DNA of 37,555 bases, taken from Candidatus Sericytochromatia bacterium (GTDB lineage: Bacteria > Cyanobacteriota > Sericytochromatia > UBA7694). Location: contig JACYMC010000138.1 of NCBI GenBank assembly GCA_015272195.1, forward strand, positions 1 through 37,555. The letters are read 5' to 3'. This document shows, piece after piece, positions 24,728-33,132 of this stretch. The position numbers were made by a program, and so were the translations under genes. The notes beneath the pieces are model-generated. The model searched no databases, was not told the origin of the DNA, and saw only the letters and a list, made by a program, of their open reading frames with translations. Positions within the stretch are counted from its first letter, which is position 1, and each line of letters opens with the position of its first letter.

Positions 24728-26266
24728 ATGCACATCGTTAACGCTGCTACCATGCAAGCCCTGGACCAGCGCACGATTCAGCAGCTGGGCTTGCCTGATC
24801 TGGTTCTGATGGAGCGGGCCGCCCTGGGCATTTTCAATGCATTGCAGCGGCATTTTGGCCATCAGCTGCAGCAGCTCAGTGTTCTTGCTGGCAGCGGCAA
24901 TAATGGCGGCGATGGTCTGGCCCTGGCCCGTCTGCTGCACTGCCAGAACGTTCCCGTACAGGTTTGGCTGGCCAGCCCCCAAAGTGGCAGCGCAGCTTAT
25001 CAGCAACAGCTTCAGATGGTGAAGCAGCTGCAGATTCCCTGCCAGGTGGCAGCCCCGGCCGCTCTTGCAGCTGTTCAGCACAGTCTGGCGCAGAGCAGCC
25101 TGATCGTTGACGCTCTTTTTGGCGTTGGGCTCAGCCGTCCCGTTACGGGTCTTTATGCTGAGCTGATTGCTCTGGCCAACGCCGCTGCAACCCCGATTCT
25201 GGCCGTTGATCTGCCCTCAGGCCTGCAGGCCGATACGGGCCAGACGCTGGGCTGCGCCATACAGGCTGCGGTCACAGTCAGCTGTGCCCTGCCCAAATGG
25301 GCCCATTACATGGATCCGGCGCTGGACGCCGTGGGACAACTGGAAGTGGTGGATATTGGCATTCCGCCTGACTATTATGCTGACCACCCTGAGCAGGTGC
25401 TTTGTCCTGCGGTGCTAAGATCTCTGCTGCCCCCGGTCAGAAAGCGTAACAGCCACAAGGGCACCTATGGTCAGCTGGGGATAGTGGCTGGCAGCCTGGG
25501 GATGTCGGGAGCGGCCCAGCTGGCTGCGCAGGCTGCCTTGCAAAGTGGTGTGGGTCTGGTATTTCTGTATGTACCTGCCAGCATTCAGTCCATTCTGGCC
25601 GGTGCCCTGCCCGAAGTACAGGTACGTCCCCTGCCAGAGCAGGACGGTCAGCTCAGTAGCAAATCCTTGCAGCCTTTGCTTAACGCCATCGGTGAGCATG
25701 ATGCCCTGCTGATCGGTCCGGGTCTGGGTCGCCAGTCTGAAACCGGCTTATTTTTGCAGGGTTTGCTAGAGGCTGCTTTACCCCAGCCCCTGGTGCTGGA
25801 TGCCGATGCCCTCTGGCATCTGGCACAAAGGCCCCAGGCAACAGCTTTTACCCAGCCGGTGATTTTAACGCCGCACCCTGGCGAAATGGCACAGCTGCTG
25901 GGTTGCAGTACGGCTGCTGTACAGGCAGATCGGGTCACGGCTGCCCGTCAGGCTGCCTTACAGTACCAGGCCGTCAGTCTGCTCAAAGGGGCTCGCAGCC
26001 TGATCGCCACCCCGGACGGCCAGCTGGCTTTTAACGCCAGTGGCAACCCCGGCATGGCCCGGGGTGGCATGGGTGATCTGCTGGCTGGCCTGTGCGGTGG
26101 CCTGCTGGCTCAGGGCCAGCCAGCCTATAACGCTGCCCGGCTGGCGGCTGCCTGGCACGGTCTGGCAGGCGATTTGGCCGCAGCTGAACAATCCGAAGCC
26201 TGTCTGAGCCTCAGGGCGCTGCTGGCGCAGCTGCCTTCCGCCTGGCGCCAGCTCGCGGCCAGCTGA
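24728..26266 (+). CDS. nnr: Bifunctional NAD(P)H-hydrate repair enzyme (epimerase + dehydratase)
   Basis: A 512-residue fusion that repairs damaged NAD(P)HX: an N-terminal epimerase (YjeF_N, about 1-210) interconverts R and S hydrates and a C-terminal ribokinase-like dehydratase (about 225-505) restores NAD(P)H using ADP or ATP. VLAGSGNNGGDG (52-63) is the epimerase motif; the dehydratase shows LPVRKRNSHKG-like entry (PPVRKRNSHKGTYGQLGIVAGS), TPHPGEMAQLLG, and NPGMARGGMGDLLAG with the catalytic Asp. GGGGAGG precedes the start. Being divergent from the complex I operon places NADH repair beside NADH oxidation, a plausible but unproven link. A lipoprotein gene follows after 33 bp. Confidence 0.95.
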   Translation: MHIVNAATMQALDQRTIQQLGLPDLVLMERAALGIFNALQRHFGHQLQQLSVLAGSGNNGGDGLALARLLHCQNVPVQVWLASPQSGSAAYQQQLQMVKQLQIPCQVAAPAALAAVQHSLAQSSLIVDALFGVGLSRPVTGLYAELIALANAAATPILAVDLPSGLQADTGQTLGCAIQAAVTVSCALPKWAHYMDPALDAVGQLEVVDIGIPPDYYADHPEQVLCPAVLRSLLPPVRKRNSHKGTYGQLGIVAGSLGMSGAAQLAAQAALQSGVGLVFLYVPASIQSILAGALPEVQVRPLPEQDGQLSSKSLQPLLNAIGEHDALLIGPGLGRQSETGLFLQGLLEAALPQPLVLDADALWHLAQRPQATAFTQPVILTPHPGEMAQLLGCSTAAVQADRVTAARQAALQYQAVSLLKGARSLIATPDGQLAFNASGNPGMARGGMGDLLAGLCGGLLAQGQPAYNAARLAAAWHGLAGDLAAAEQSEACLSLRALLAQLPSAWRQLAAS

Positions 26267-26299
26267 ATCCGGTCTCTTATCATATACAAAGAGGTTATC

Positions 26300-27130
26300 A
26301 TGCACACAATTTTGAAAAATACGCTGCTGTTTGCCCTGCTGCTTGGCGTCAGTGCCTGCAGCGGCGGTTTGCCCAAAAATCTGAAGTCATTTGAGCCTCT
26401 GGCACAGGAACCTGTGATGGCCGGGGTCGGCTGGGGCGATTTGATGCTGGGTGAAAGCACCCTGTCTGAAATTCTTAAAAGTCATCCATCTCCCAAAATT
26501 GCAGCGATCCTCGGTGATGACAGTACTGTGGAGCTGACCTACGGTAATGGGCAGATTCAGATGAACTTTGCTCTGGATCAGCAGCAAAGTTATGAAGTCA
26601 ACAAACAGCAGCCCGGCTGGTATAAAACCCTGAGTGTAGATCCCGGCAGCATCAGTCAGATGCCCGATATCCTGCAGGATGCCACCCTGCACAGCCTCTC
26701 GCTGGCGCCGGGTCACAATGCGGACAGCACCCTGTTTAAAGGCCAGAGTGACCACGGCCTGGGCTTTTGGCAGGGTCTGCAGATCACGGACACTTTTTTT
26801 GAGGATAACTCCCTGAATTTTGAGAGCAGCTGCTGTTTGTATCCTGGTCAACTTGCCGGATCACAGGCCCTCGACAGACAAAAATTACTGCCCCTCAACA
26901 CCTGGTTTAAACCCGGCCTGCTGGCTTATACAGCCCCTGAAAATGCCGAGACCGTCCGGGCTGTGGAAAGCGCTGTGCAAAAATATATTGACAGTGCCCA
27001 AAGTGCCTCAGATCAGGCTGCCTTGAAGGCTGAAGTCAAGGCTTTGCAAAAGGATTCTCACCTGGCTCGTCTGATTATTTTTGAGCCGGCGCCCGCTGAA
27101 ACAGACACCAGTGAGGACACGCTGGAATAA
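26300..27130 (+). CDS. Lipoprotein, function unknown
   Basis: A 276-residue predicted lipoprotein with lipobox VSAC (Cys20). The mature part contains GVGWGDLMLGESTLSEILKS near its start, which resembles the short repeat-like 'G-x-x-x-L-G-x-S' opening of several uncharacterised envelope proteins, and ends in an acidic tail (ETDTSEDTLE). No membrane helix besides the signal. I do not recognise a family. AAGAGG lies shortly before the ATG. It is probably co-transcribed with nnr and converges on the ABC permease gene with four bases between stops. Confidence 0.72.
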   Translation: MHTILKNTLLFALLLGVSACSGGLPKNLKSFEPLAQEPVMAGVGWGDLMLGESTLSEILKSHPSPKIAAILGDDSTVELTYGNGQIQMNFALDQQQSYEVNKQQPGWYKTLSVDPGSISQMPDILQDATLHSLSLAPGHNADSTLFKGQSDHGLGFWQGLQITDTFFEDNSLNFESSCCLYPGQLAGSQALDRQKLLPLNTWFKPGLLAYTAPENAETVRAVESAVQKYIDSAQSASDQAALKAEVKALQKDSHLARLIIFEPAPAETDTSEDTLE

Positions 27131-27134
27131 ATGT

Positions 27135-29708
27135 TTAGCCCCCCAGCAGGCGCTGGGGCGGCGTTGCCAGCACCCGTGACGTGCTGATCAGGCCCACCAT
27201 CACACCCAGCAGCACACAGCCCAGCACCAGACCCAGCGGCAGCAGAGGTTCCCAGACCCAGGGACTGCTGTCAAAGACCCAGACATTGATGGCTGAAGCT
27301 GTGGCCAGGCCTGCCAGGGCGCCGCTGCCAGCAGCCAGTGTACTTAGCAGTGCAAACTCCAGCATGACCACGCGGCGGATCAGCCCAAAAGGGCTGCCCA
27401 GTACCTTGAGCAGGGCCACTTCGGGTACGCGCTCATGGGCCTGGTAGCTGGCAATGGCATAGAGTACGGCAAAGCCTGCCAGTAGAACTATCAGTGACAT
27501 GCCCTGCAGAATCGTGGCTATCTGCCCCAGAATACGCAGCACCTGTACAATCAGATGGCTGACATCAATGATTGAAAGTGTTGGAAAGGCCTGAACCAGG
27601 GCCTGCTGCAGGGCAATTTTGCGGTCATCAGGCAAGGCCGCCACGGTGCCAATCCATGTTTTGGGCGCATCGTCAATCACGCCCGGCTGAATCAGAATAC
27701 GAAAATTGGGTTCAAAATTGGTCCAGCGCACCTTGCGCAGATTGGCTACCTCTCCGGCCACGGCCACCCCCTGCAGATCAAAGTCGAGACGATCGCCTAC
27801 TTTTACCTTCAGTTCCTCGGCCAGGTCTTGTGAGAGCGACAGTTCAGCTGGCGCCTCCCGGGCCCAGTCATAGGTTCCGCTGAAAGGTCTGCCGGCCATC
27901 AACTGCTCTGAAGGCAGCAGATCCTGTCGGCTCGAGATATTGTGACGCCGATCCTGCAGTGAAGCCTGCCGACGCTGCTCGCGGGTCATACGGGAAGCAT
28001 CGGCAGGGTTTTGGCGGCTGAGCTTCTGCCCCTTGATATGGGTCAGCTGCATGCGCACCATGGGGTAGAGGGTTTGCAGCGGAGCCTGCTGTTTCTGTAA
28101 AAAGCTTTTTAACGCTTCAGGCTGATCGTCCTGGATATCAAAAAGAAAGAGGGCCGGCGCCTGGGTGCTGGTATAATCCAGCTCCGCCAGCAGGCCGTTG
28201 CGCAACTGGGGAATCAGGGTCAGGAGCAGCACGGCCAGACCGATGGCAATAAAAGCGGAGACCGACGCCACGGGCTGACGCGCCAGGCTGCGAATGGCCA
28301 GCCGAAGGGCCAGTCCGCCGCCTGACAGCAGGCGCTCGCAGGCTTTGAGCAGGCCATAGGCTCCCAGCGCCAGCAGGCTGCCCGCCAGCACAAAGGCCAG
28401 GGTCAGCAGGGAGCCAATCCACCAGGAACGTGACTGCCAGACGGCCAGACCGCCATAAAGCAGCAGGGCCGGTAAATAAGCTGGCAGGCCGCGCCAGCCA
28501 AAGCGCAGGGTGGGCTGGGCGTTTTCGCGAAAGAGCACGGCCGGTCGCAGGTTGTTGAGGTAGCGCAGCAGGGGCAGACAAAAAAACAGGCTGCCGCCCA
28601 GGCCCAGCAGCACGGCGAGAGCAAAAAGACGCAGGTTCAGGCGCAGATCCAGCGCGGGCGGCACAAAATCGCCCAGCAACCAGGGCAACACGGGCAGTAG
28701 CAGGCGGGCAAAGACCAGCGCCAGCAGGGCTGCAAAAGTACCCAGTATCAGCAATTGGGCCAGATACAGTGCCCAGATGGCGCGGGGTGAGAGGCCCAGG
28801 CTCAGCAGGACCGCAATTTCGCGGCTGCGCTGGAATAAAAAGCTGCGAAAGAGATAGGTCGCGCCTATGCTGGCCAGAAAGAGGGCCACCAGAGCCACCA
28901 GGCCCAGGTAATCGTTGAGGTTATTGAGCGAACGCAGCAGATCTTCACTGGCTTCGGTATGTGTGCGGATGCGCAGGTCGCGGTTGTCGACCATCTTTTC
29001 TCGCAGGGCCTCGGCAACGGAGGCTACCGCAATATCTGCCGGCAAGCGGTAGAGCTGGTAATACGATAACCGGCTGCCGGGCTGAATCAGATCGGTGGCC
29101 TCCAGCCAGCGCTGGCCAAGATACACACGGGGGGCCAGCCGAAAGCCAATGCCCGAAGTCCCTACATCTTTTTGTACCACGTCAGCAATCACAAAACTTT
29201 GCTCACCAATCTGCAGGCTGTCACCCAGCTTCAGGCCCAGCTGGGCCAATACTTCAGGGTAGACCCAGACCTCGGGTGCGGTATTCAGGCGCTTGGCGCT
29301 CTGGCCATTGACCAGCCCCTGTTGCTGCAGCTCAAGCTCACCGTAAAGCGGAAAATGGTCTTCAACTGCCTGCAGATCCACCAGGCGGGAGGCCGTCTCG
29401 GAGCGTACCATGGAATAGAGCGTGCGCTCTGTTGTCTGCTGCAGCTGGGCACCCGTTGGCAGGGCCTGCTGTAAGGTTTGCTGAAGCTGCTGCTGCTCGG
29501 CCTCGCTCAGGGGGCGAATGCCCGAAACACTCAGATCGGCGGTTAAAATCGCGCGGGAACGGAGGCTCAGATCGGCCTGAATGGCTGTTTTGAAAGTGTC
29601 AATCGCCACCAGGCCAAACAGCCCCAGAGCCAGATTGAGGGCAAAGAAAAAGCTGAAACTGCGGTGGTGCAGGCATTCTTTAAAAGCCAGACGCAGCCAG
29701 AGCGGCAT
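27135..29708 (-). CDS. FtsX-family ABC transporter permease (YbbP-like)
   Basis: An 857-residue inner membrane permease with about ten transmembrane helices: one at 18-38, a cluster at roughly 260-500, and three near the C terminus, separated by two large extracytoplasmic regions. This is the duplicated MacB-PCD/FtsX layout of the YbbP group, in which the permease extracts or releases envelope lipids or lipoproteins rather than importing solutes. Its start overlaps the ATPase stop by one base. The order esterase, ATPase, permease on one strand matches the E. coli ybbAP-tesA neighbourhood, where tesA is divergent. Substrate unknown. Confidence 0.9.
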   Translation of the reverse strand: MPLWLRLAFKECLHHRSFSFFFALNLALGLFGLVAIDTFKTAIQADLSLRSRAILTADLSVSGIRPLSEAEQQQLQQTLQQALPTGAQLQQTTERTLYSMVRSETASRLVDLQAVEDHFPLYGELELQQQGLVNGQSAKRLNTAPEVWVYPEVLAQLGLKLGDSLQIGEQSFVIADVVQKDVGTSGIGFRLAPRVYLGQRWLEATDLIQPGSRLSYYQLYRLPADIAVASVAEALREKMVDNRDLRIRTHTEASEDLLRSLNNLNDYLGLVALVALFLASIGATYLFRSFLFQRSREIAVLLSLGLSPRAIWALYLAQLLILGTFAALLALVFARLLLPVLPWLLGDFVPPALDLRLNLRLFALAVLLGLGGSLFFCLPLLRYLNNLRPAVLFRENAQPTLRFGWRGLPAYLPALLLYGGLAVWQSRSWWIGSLLTLAFVLAGSLLALGAYGLLKACERLLSGGGLALRLAIRSLARQPVASVSAFIAIGLAVLLLTLIPQLRNGLLAELDYTSTQAPALFLFDIQDDQPEALKSFLQKQQAPLQTLYPMVRMQLTHIKGQKLSRQNPADASRMTREQRRQASLQDRRHNISSRQDLLPSEQLMAGRPFSGTYDWAREAPAELSLSQDLAEELKVKVGDRLDFDLQGVAVAGEVANLRKVRWTNFEPNFRILIQPGVIDDAPKTWIGTVAALPDDRKIALQQALVQAFPTLSIIDVSHLIVQVLRILGQIATILQGMSLIVLLAGFAVLYAIASYQAHERVPEVALLKVLGSPFGLIRRVVMLEFALLSTLAAGSGALAGLATASAINVWVFDSSPWVWEPLLPLGLVLGCVLLGVMVGLISTSRVLATPPQRLLGG

Positions 29709-30388
29709 CAGACGAGCTGCCCGTGCTGCAGGTGCAACTGGCGATCACAGCGCATCGCCTGCTCAGGGTTGTGGGTCACCAGAATTAGGCTGCGTCCCTG
29801 GGCGCGCACCATCTCAAACAGGGCCCCCATGACCTGCTCGCCGGTTTCCTGATCCAGGTTGCCACTGGGCTCATCGGCCAGAATCAGCTCAGGTTCAGGG
29901 CTTAATGCCCGGGCAATGGCCACGCGCTGACATTCTCCGCCGCTGAGCTGGTGTGGATAGTGATCCAATCGGTGGCCCAGACGCACCTGCTCCAGCAGCT
30001 CTACCGCACGCTGTCGCACGGTCCGGCCAGACTGGCCGGCAATTTCAAGTGGCAGCATGACGTTTTCAAGGGCACTCAGATGGCGCATCAGGTGAAACTG
30101 CTGAAACACAATGCCCAGATACCGGGCCCGGTAGCGGGTCAGGGCTGCCTGATCCAGCTCGCTCAGAACTTCACCGCGCAAGGCAATCTCACCGCTGTCG
30201 GGGGTCTCAAGGCCAGCCAGCAGACCCAGCAGGGTGGATTTACCGCTGCCTGAAGGACCCAGAATGGCGAGGGTTTCTCCGGCCAGCAGTTGCAGATCAA
30301 GGCCTTTGAGCACCTCAATTTTTTGTCCGCCCATCACAAAGCCTTTGTGTACATGGCGGGCCGCCAGAATCACCTGCTGTGTGCTCAT
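29708..30388 (-). CDS. ABC transporter ATP-binding protein (YbbA/LolD family)
   Basis: A 226-residue ATPase that would energise the adjacent permease. Walker A GPSGSGKST (44-52), Q-loop FQQFHLMRHLSALENVMLP, signature LSGGECQRVAIARAL, Walker B LILADEPSGNLD and the switch His in ILVTHNPEQA are all intact. LolD/YbbA/MacB-type membership follows from the LMRHLSALENVMLPLE and NLD patterns. ATGA overlap with the upstream esterase and one-base overlap with the permease make a strictly coupled operon. Confidence 0.95.
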   Translation of the reverse strand: MSTQQVILAARHVHKGFVMGGQKIEVLKGLDLQLLAGETLAILGPSGSGKSTLLGLLAGLETPDSGEIALRGEVLSELDQAALTRYRARYLGIVFQQFHLMRHLSALENVMLPLEIAGQSGRTVRQRAVELLEQVRLGHRLDHYPHQLSGGECQRVAIARALSPEPELILADEPSGNLDQETGEQVMGALFEMVRAQGRSLILVTHNPEQAMRCDRQLHLQHGQLV

Positions 30389-31026
30389 GGCTTTTTGAGC
30401 AGCGGCCGCAGGTAGGGCAGCACGTTGCGGGCCAGAATCTTGTGCCCGGCCGGGTTGGGATGAATGCCATCACTGATATTCAGCGCCGGCTGCGCCGCCA
30501 CACCGTCGAGCAAAAAGGGAATTAGCGGCAGTTTGTAGGCTTTGGCCAGTGCCGGATACATGGCTTTAAACTCAGCGGTATAGGCTTTGCCAAAGTTAGG
30601 CGGTATCTGCATGCCGGCCAGCACAATCTGTAACTGATGCTGCCGGGCCAGGTCAAGGGTGGCTGCCAGGTGTTTGCGGCTTTGTGCCAGAGGCAGACCG
30701 CGCATGCCGTCATTGGCACCGAGGGCCAGCAGTAGAATGCGGGGTTTGGGTCTGGCGCGCAGATGCCAGCGCAGGCGCGCTGGCGCGGTGGCGGTGGTGG
30801 AACCGCCAATGCCGGCATTGATCACGCGCACGCGATACCCTTCGCGGCGCAGCTGGGCTTCGACCAGGGCTGGGTAAGCCTGTTCGGGGGCCACGCCCGT
30901 GCCTTCGGTCAGGGAATCTCCCAGCATCAGAATCACGGTTTCTTCAGCAGCCAGAGCGGGTGTTGGGGACGCCAAAGCGCTTAAGCAGAGCATCATCACA
31001 AAAATAACGTAACGCATAGAGCTCAT
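30385..31026 (-). CDS. tesA: SGNH/GDSL lysophospholipase/thioesterase (TesA-like)
   Basis: A 213-residue exported hydrolase. A signal peptide ending ALA (about residue 26) sends it to the periplasm. The GDSL block MLGDSLTEG has Ser38, the block III LGANDGMRGLP is closely TesA-like, and the catalytic dyad Asp186/His189 sits in SDGIHPNPAGH. Expected to cleave lysophospholipids or acyl thioesters. Met4 is an alternative start. It heads an operon with a YbbAP-type ABC transporter, suggesting it processes what the transporter releases. The 74 bp upstream show no clear promoter. Confidence 0.9.
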   Translation of the reverse strand: MSSMRYVIFVMMLCLSALASPTPALAAEETVILMLGDSLTEGTGVAPEQAYPALVEAQLRREGYRVRVINAGIGGSTTATAPARLRWHLRARPKPRILLLALGANDGMRGLPLAQSRKHLAATLDLARQHQLQIVLAGMQIPPNFGKAYTAEFKAMYPALAKAYKLPLIPFLLDGVAAQPALNISDGIHPNPAGHKILARNVLPYLRPLLKKP

Positions 31027-31100
31027 TATGCCCCATGTGACAGGCTATGCGACAGACAATCCTGAAAAGCTTAGCCCAGGCCTAACTTCACCGGGAGGCC

Positions 31101-33128
31101 TTACTGATCCTCAATCTCCAGCAGCACGCGAAAGCCAATCTGAAAAGAGGCTGTATCCGGTGGCTGGCACCAGCGGCTGTAGTTGGAGCACTCTTCAGCT
31201 TCTGACATCCAGCTGCCGCCGCGCAGGACTTTTTCGCTGCCGGACAGGGGGCCCTGGGGATCTGTCTGATGACCGACCGGTGCTTCACCGGCATAATCCT
31301 GGACCCACTCCCAGACATTGCCGTAGAGGTCGTAAAGCCCAAAAGGATTGGCGGCCAGTTTTTCAACCGGGTGGCTTTCGGTGCCAGCGTTTTCCTGATA
31401 CCAGGCATGCAGCGGCAGTTGTGTGAGATCGGCGCCAAAATAAAAAGCCCCTTGCTGGTTGCCCCGGCAGGCAAATTCCCATTCCGCTTCAGTGGGCAGA
31501 CGATAATGCCCTTCGCGCAGGAGATTCAGCCGGCGGATAAACTCCTGACAGTCGTGCCAGGAAACCTGCTCTACCGGTGCGTTGTCATGCGCCTGAAAAA
31601 AGGCCGGGTCTTTGCCGGTGATCATGCGCCACTGGGCGCGGGTGACCGGGCTGCGCTGCAGATAATAACGGCGACTGAGAGTGACCGAGTGCTGCTTTTT
31701 GGCGTTACCCATGGCAAAGGGGCGGGGAATGCGAAAACCTGCACCGCTGCTGAAAGGGGTAATCAGGCGAAACTGCATGCCGACCGAATTACTGAGACTC
31801 TGGGGCAGCTCTTTGAGATCCAGCAGGGGTTTCTGAGGCTGAAACACCTCCGAAAAGGTCAGGTTGGTCACCGCACTTTCGCTGTCGGCGCTTTTGCGCA
31901 GGCGCGCTTCCAGTTCGGCTTTGCGGGCGGCAGCTGTCTGTTGTTCCTGGACGGGGTCACGGCGTACCGAGCCCGTCATTTGTAAAGCCTGCTCCAGCAG
32001 CTTGGCGGTCTGTTCCCGCGAAATATCCAGGAAAGTCGCTGACTCGTAAATTTCGGCTTCATCTTCAGGAGTTAAAAAACGACTGGCCAGCCTGGGCAAA
32101 ATTGCAAAGCGGATAAAGTTTTCATCGGCGCTTGAAAAGGGGCGCTGGGTCACAGAAGCTTCTGGCGGTGGGGGCAGCTGCCGGCGCCACTCTGCCACCG
32201 AGGAAGGTCTGTCATTCCAGCGCAGGGCCAGGCCTTTGAGCAACCATTCTTCGTCTTCGGAGCGCAGCTCAGCCCCCAGCTGGCTGGGCGGCAGCAGCTG
32301 TGCATCTTCGGTCAGGCGATCCTGCGGATACGGTGGAATCTGGCCGGTCAGGGCGTAAAAGGCCGTGGCGGCTACACCGTAAATATCGGTCCAGGGGCCC
32401 TGCACCCCGTGTGAAGAGTACTGTTCAATCGGTGCAAAACCGGGGGTGAGCAATGAAATCGTCTGGCTGCTGGTGGCGGCCTCCTGGCGGGCGGAACCAA
32501 AATCGAGCAGCATGGGGTGGTTGTTGAGGGTCATGTAGACGTTGTCAGGCTTGATATCCCGGTGGTAGTTGTTGTGGCTGTGCACTTCCTCCAGGGCATC
32601 GAGCAGGGCCAGTAGAATCGGGCGCAGCTGTTCAAAGCCAATTTTGCCACCATGGCCTGACAAATAAGCGTTGAGGGTCTGGCCTTCAAGATACTCCATC
32701 ACAAAATAGGCCGTGTGATTGGTTTCAAAAAAGTGGCGGATGCGCACAATATACGGGCTGCGCAAAGCGCTCAGCAGGCGGGCTTCGGCAATAAACTTCT
32801 TTTTGCCGTTTAAAAACAGTTCCCGCTTCTGGCCTTCAAGGGGGACCACATGCTGGTTTTCGTGGTTGCGCATGGCAAATTCAGCCGGAAAGTATTCTTT
32901 AATCGCTGCCTTGACGCCCAGGTTGCGATCATAGGCCAGATAGGTAATGCCAAAGCTGCCGTGGCCAAGTACCCGTCCAATCACATACTGATGGTAGAGA
33001 CGGTAGGGTGGGTGCAGGTACAGATGGTTATTGTCGAGGGGCTGGGGGTAAGTGCAGCGCGGACAATAATCCAGGGTCTGATCCATCACCACAAAGCAGT
33101 TGACGCAGTAGGTTTTGTGCTGTGCCAT
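31101..33128 (-). CDS. Zinc-ribbon Ser/Thr protein kinase fused to an FGE/SUMF1-like domain
   Basis: A 675-residue three-part protein. An N-terminal zinc ribbon uses Cys8/Cys11 and Cys22/Cys25. A complete Hanks-type kinase follows (about 48-335): glycine loop G55-x-G57-x-x-G60, Lys77, Glu115, HRDIKPDN (189-196) and DFGSAR (209-214), all intact. After a linker (about 335-440) comes an FGE-sulfatase/SUMF1 domain (about 440-675) with YRLPTEAEWEFACRG, YGNVWEWVQD and RGGSW (636-640). In true formylglycine-generating enzymes two cysteines follow RGGS; here the first aligns with Ser642 and only Cys647 remains, so the domain is probably a C-type-lectin-like binding module. No membrane helix is seen. 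It starts four bases after the duplicated-domain gene, its likely partner or substrate. Confidence 0.93.
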   Translation of the reverse strand: MAQHKTYCVNCFVVMDQTLDYCPRCTYPQPLDNNHLYLHPPYRLYHQYVIGRVLGHGSFGITYLAYDRNLGVKAAIKEYFPAEFAMRNHENQHVVPLEGQKRELFLNGKKKFIAEARLLSALRSPYIVRIRHFFETNHTAYFVMEYLEGQTLNAYLSGHGGKIGFEQLRPILLALLDALEEVHSHNNYHRDIKPDNVYMTLNNHPMLLDFGSARQEAATSSQTISLLTPGFAPIEQYSSHGVQGPWTDIYGVAATAFYALTGQIPPYPQDRLTEDAQLLPPSQLGAELRSEDEEWLLKGLALRWNDRPSSVAEWRRQLPPPPEASVTQRPFSSADENFIRFAILPRLASRFLTPEDEAEIYESATFLDISREQTAKLLEQALQMTGSVRRDPVQEQQTAAARKAELEARLRKSADSESAVTNLTFSEVFQPQKPLLDLKELPQSLSNSVGMQFRLITPFSSGAGFRIPRPFAMGNAKKQHSVTLSRRYYLQRSPVTRAQWRMITGKDPAFFQAHDNAPVEQVSWHDCQEFIRRLNLLREGHYRLPTEAEWEFACRGNQQGAFYFGADLTQLPLHAWYQENAGTESHPVEKLAANPFGLYDLYGNVWEWVQDYAGEAPVGHQTDPQGPLSGSEKVLRGGSWMSEAEECSNYSRWCQPPDTASFQIGFRVLLEIEDQ

Positions 33129-33132
33129 GGTT

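Noticed and set aside
25990-26110. GMGD instead of GTGD in the NAD(P)HX dehydratase motif as a lost active site
   Set aside because: The catalytic aspartate is kept, and as far as I recall E. coli Nnr itself has Met at this position, so this looks like a normal variant.
31078-31101. AGGCCT repeats as a terminator after the kinase-FGE gene or before tesA
   Set aside because: A six-bp stem with a 12-base loop, no T-tract, and overlap with the kinase stop codon make it unconvincing.
31101-31330. FGE C terminus as a variable region of a diversity-generating retroelement
   Set aside because: C-type-lectin-fold FGE domains can be such targets, but no reverse transcriptase or template repeat is seen and the codons are not enriched in the AAY type expected.
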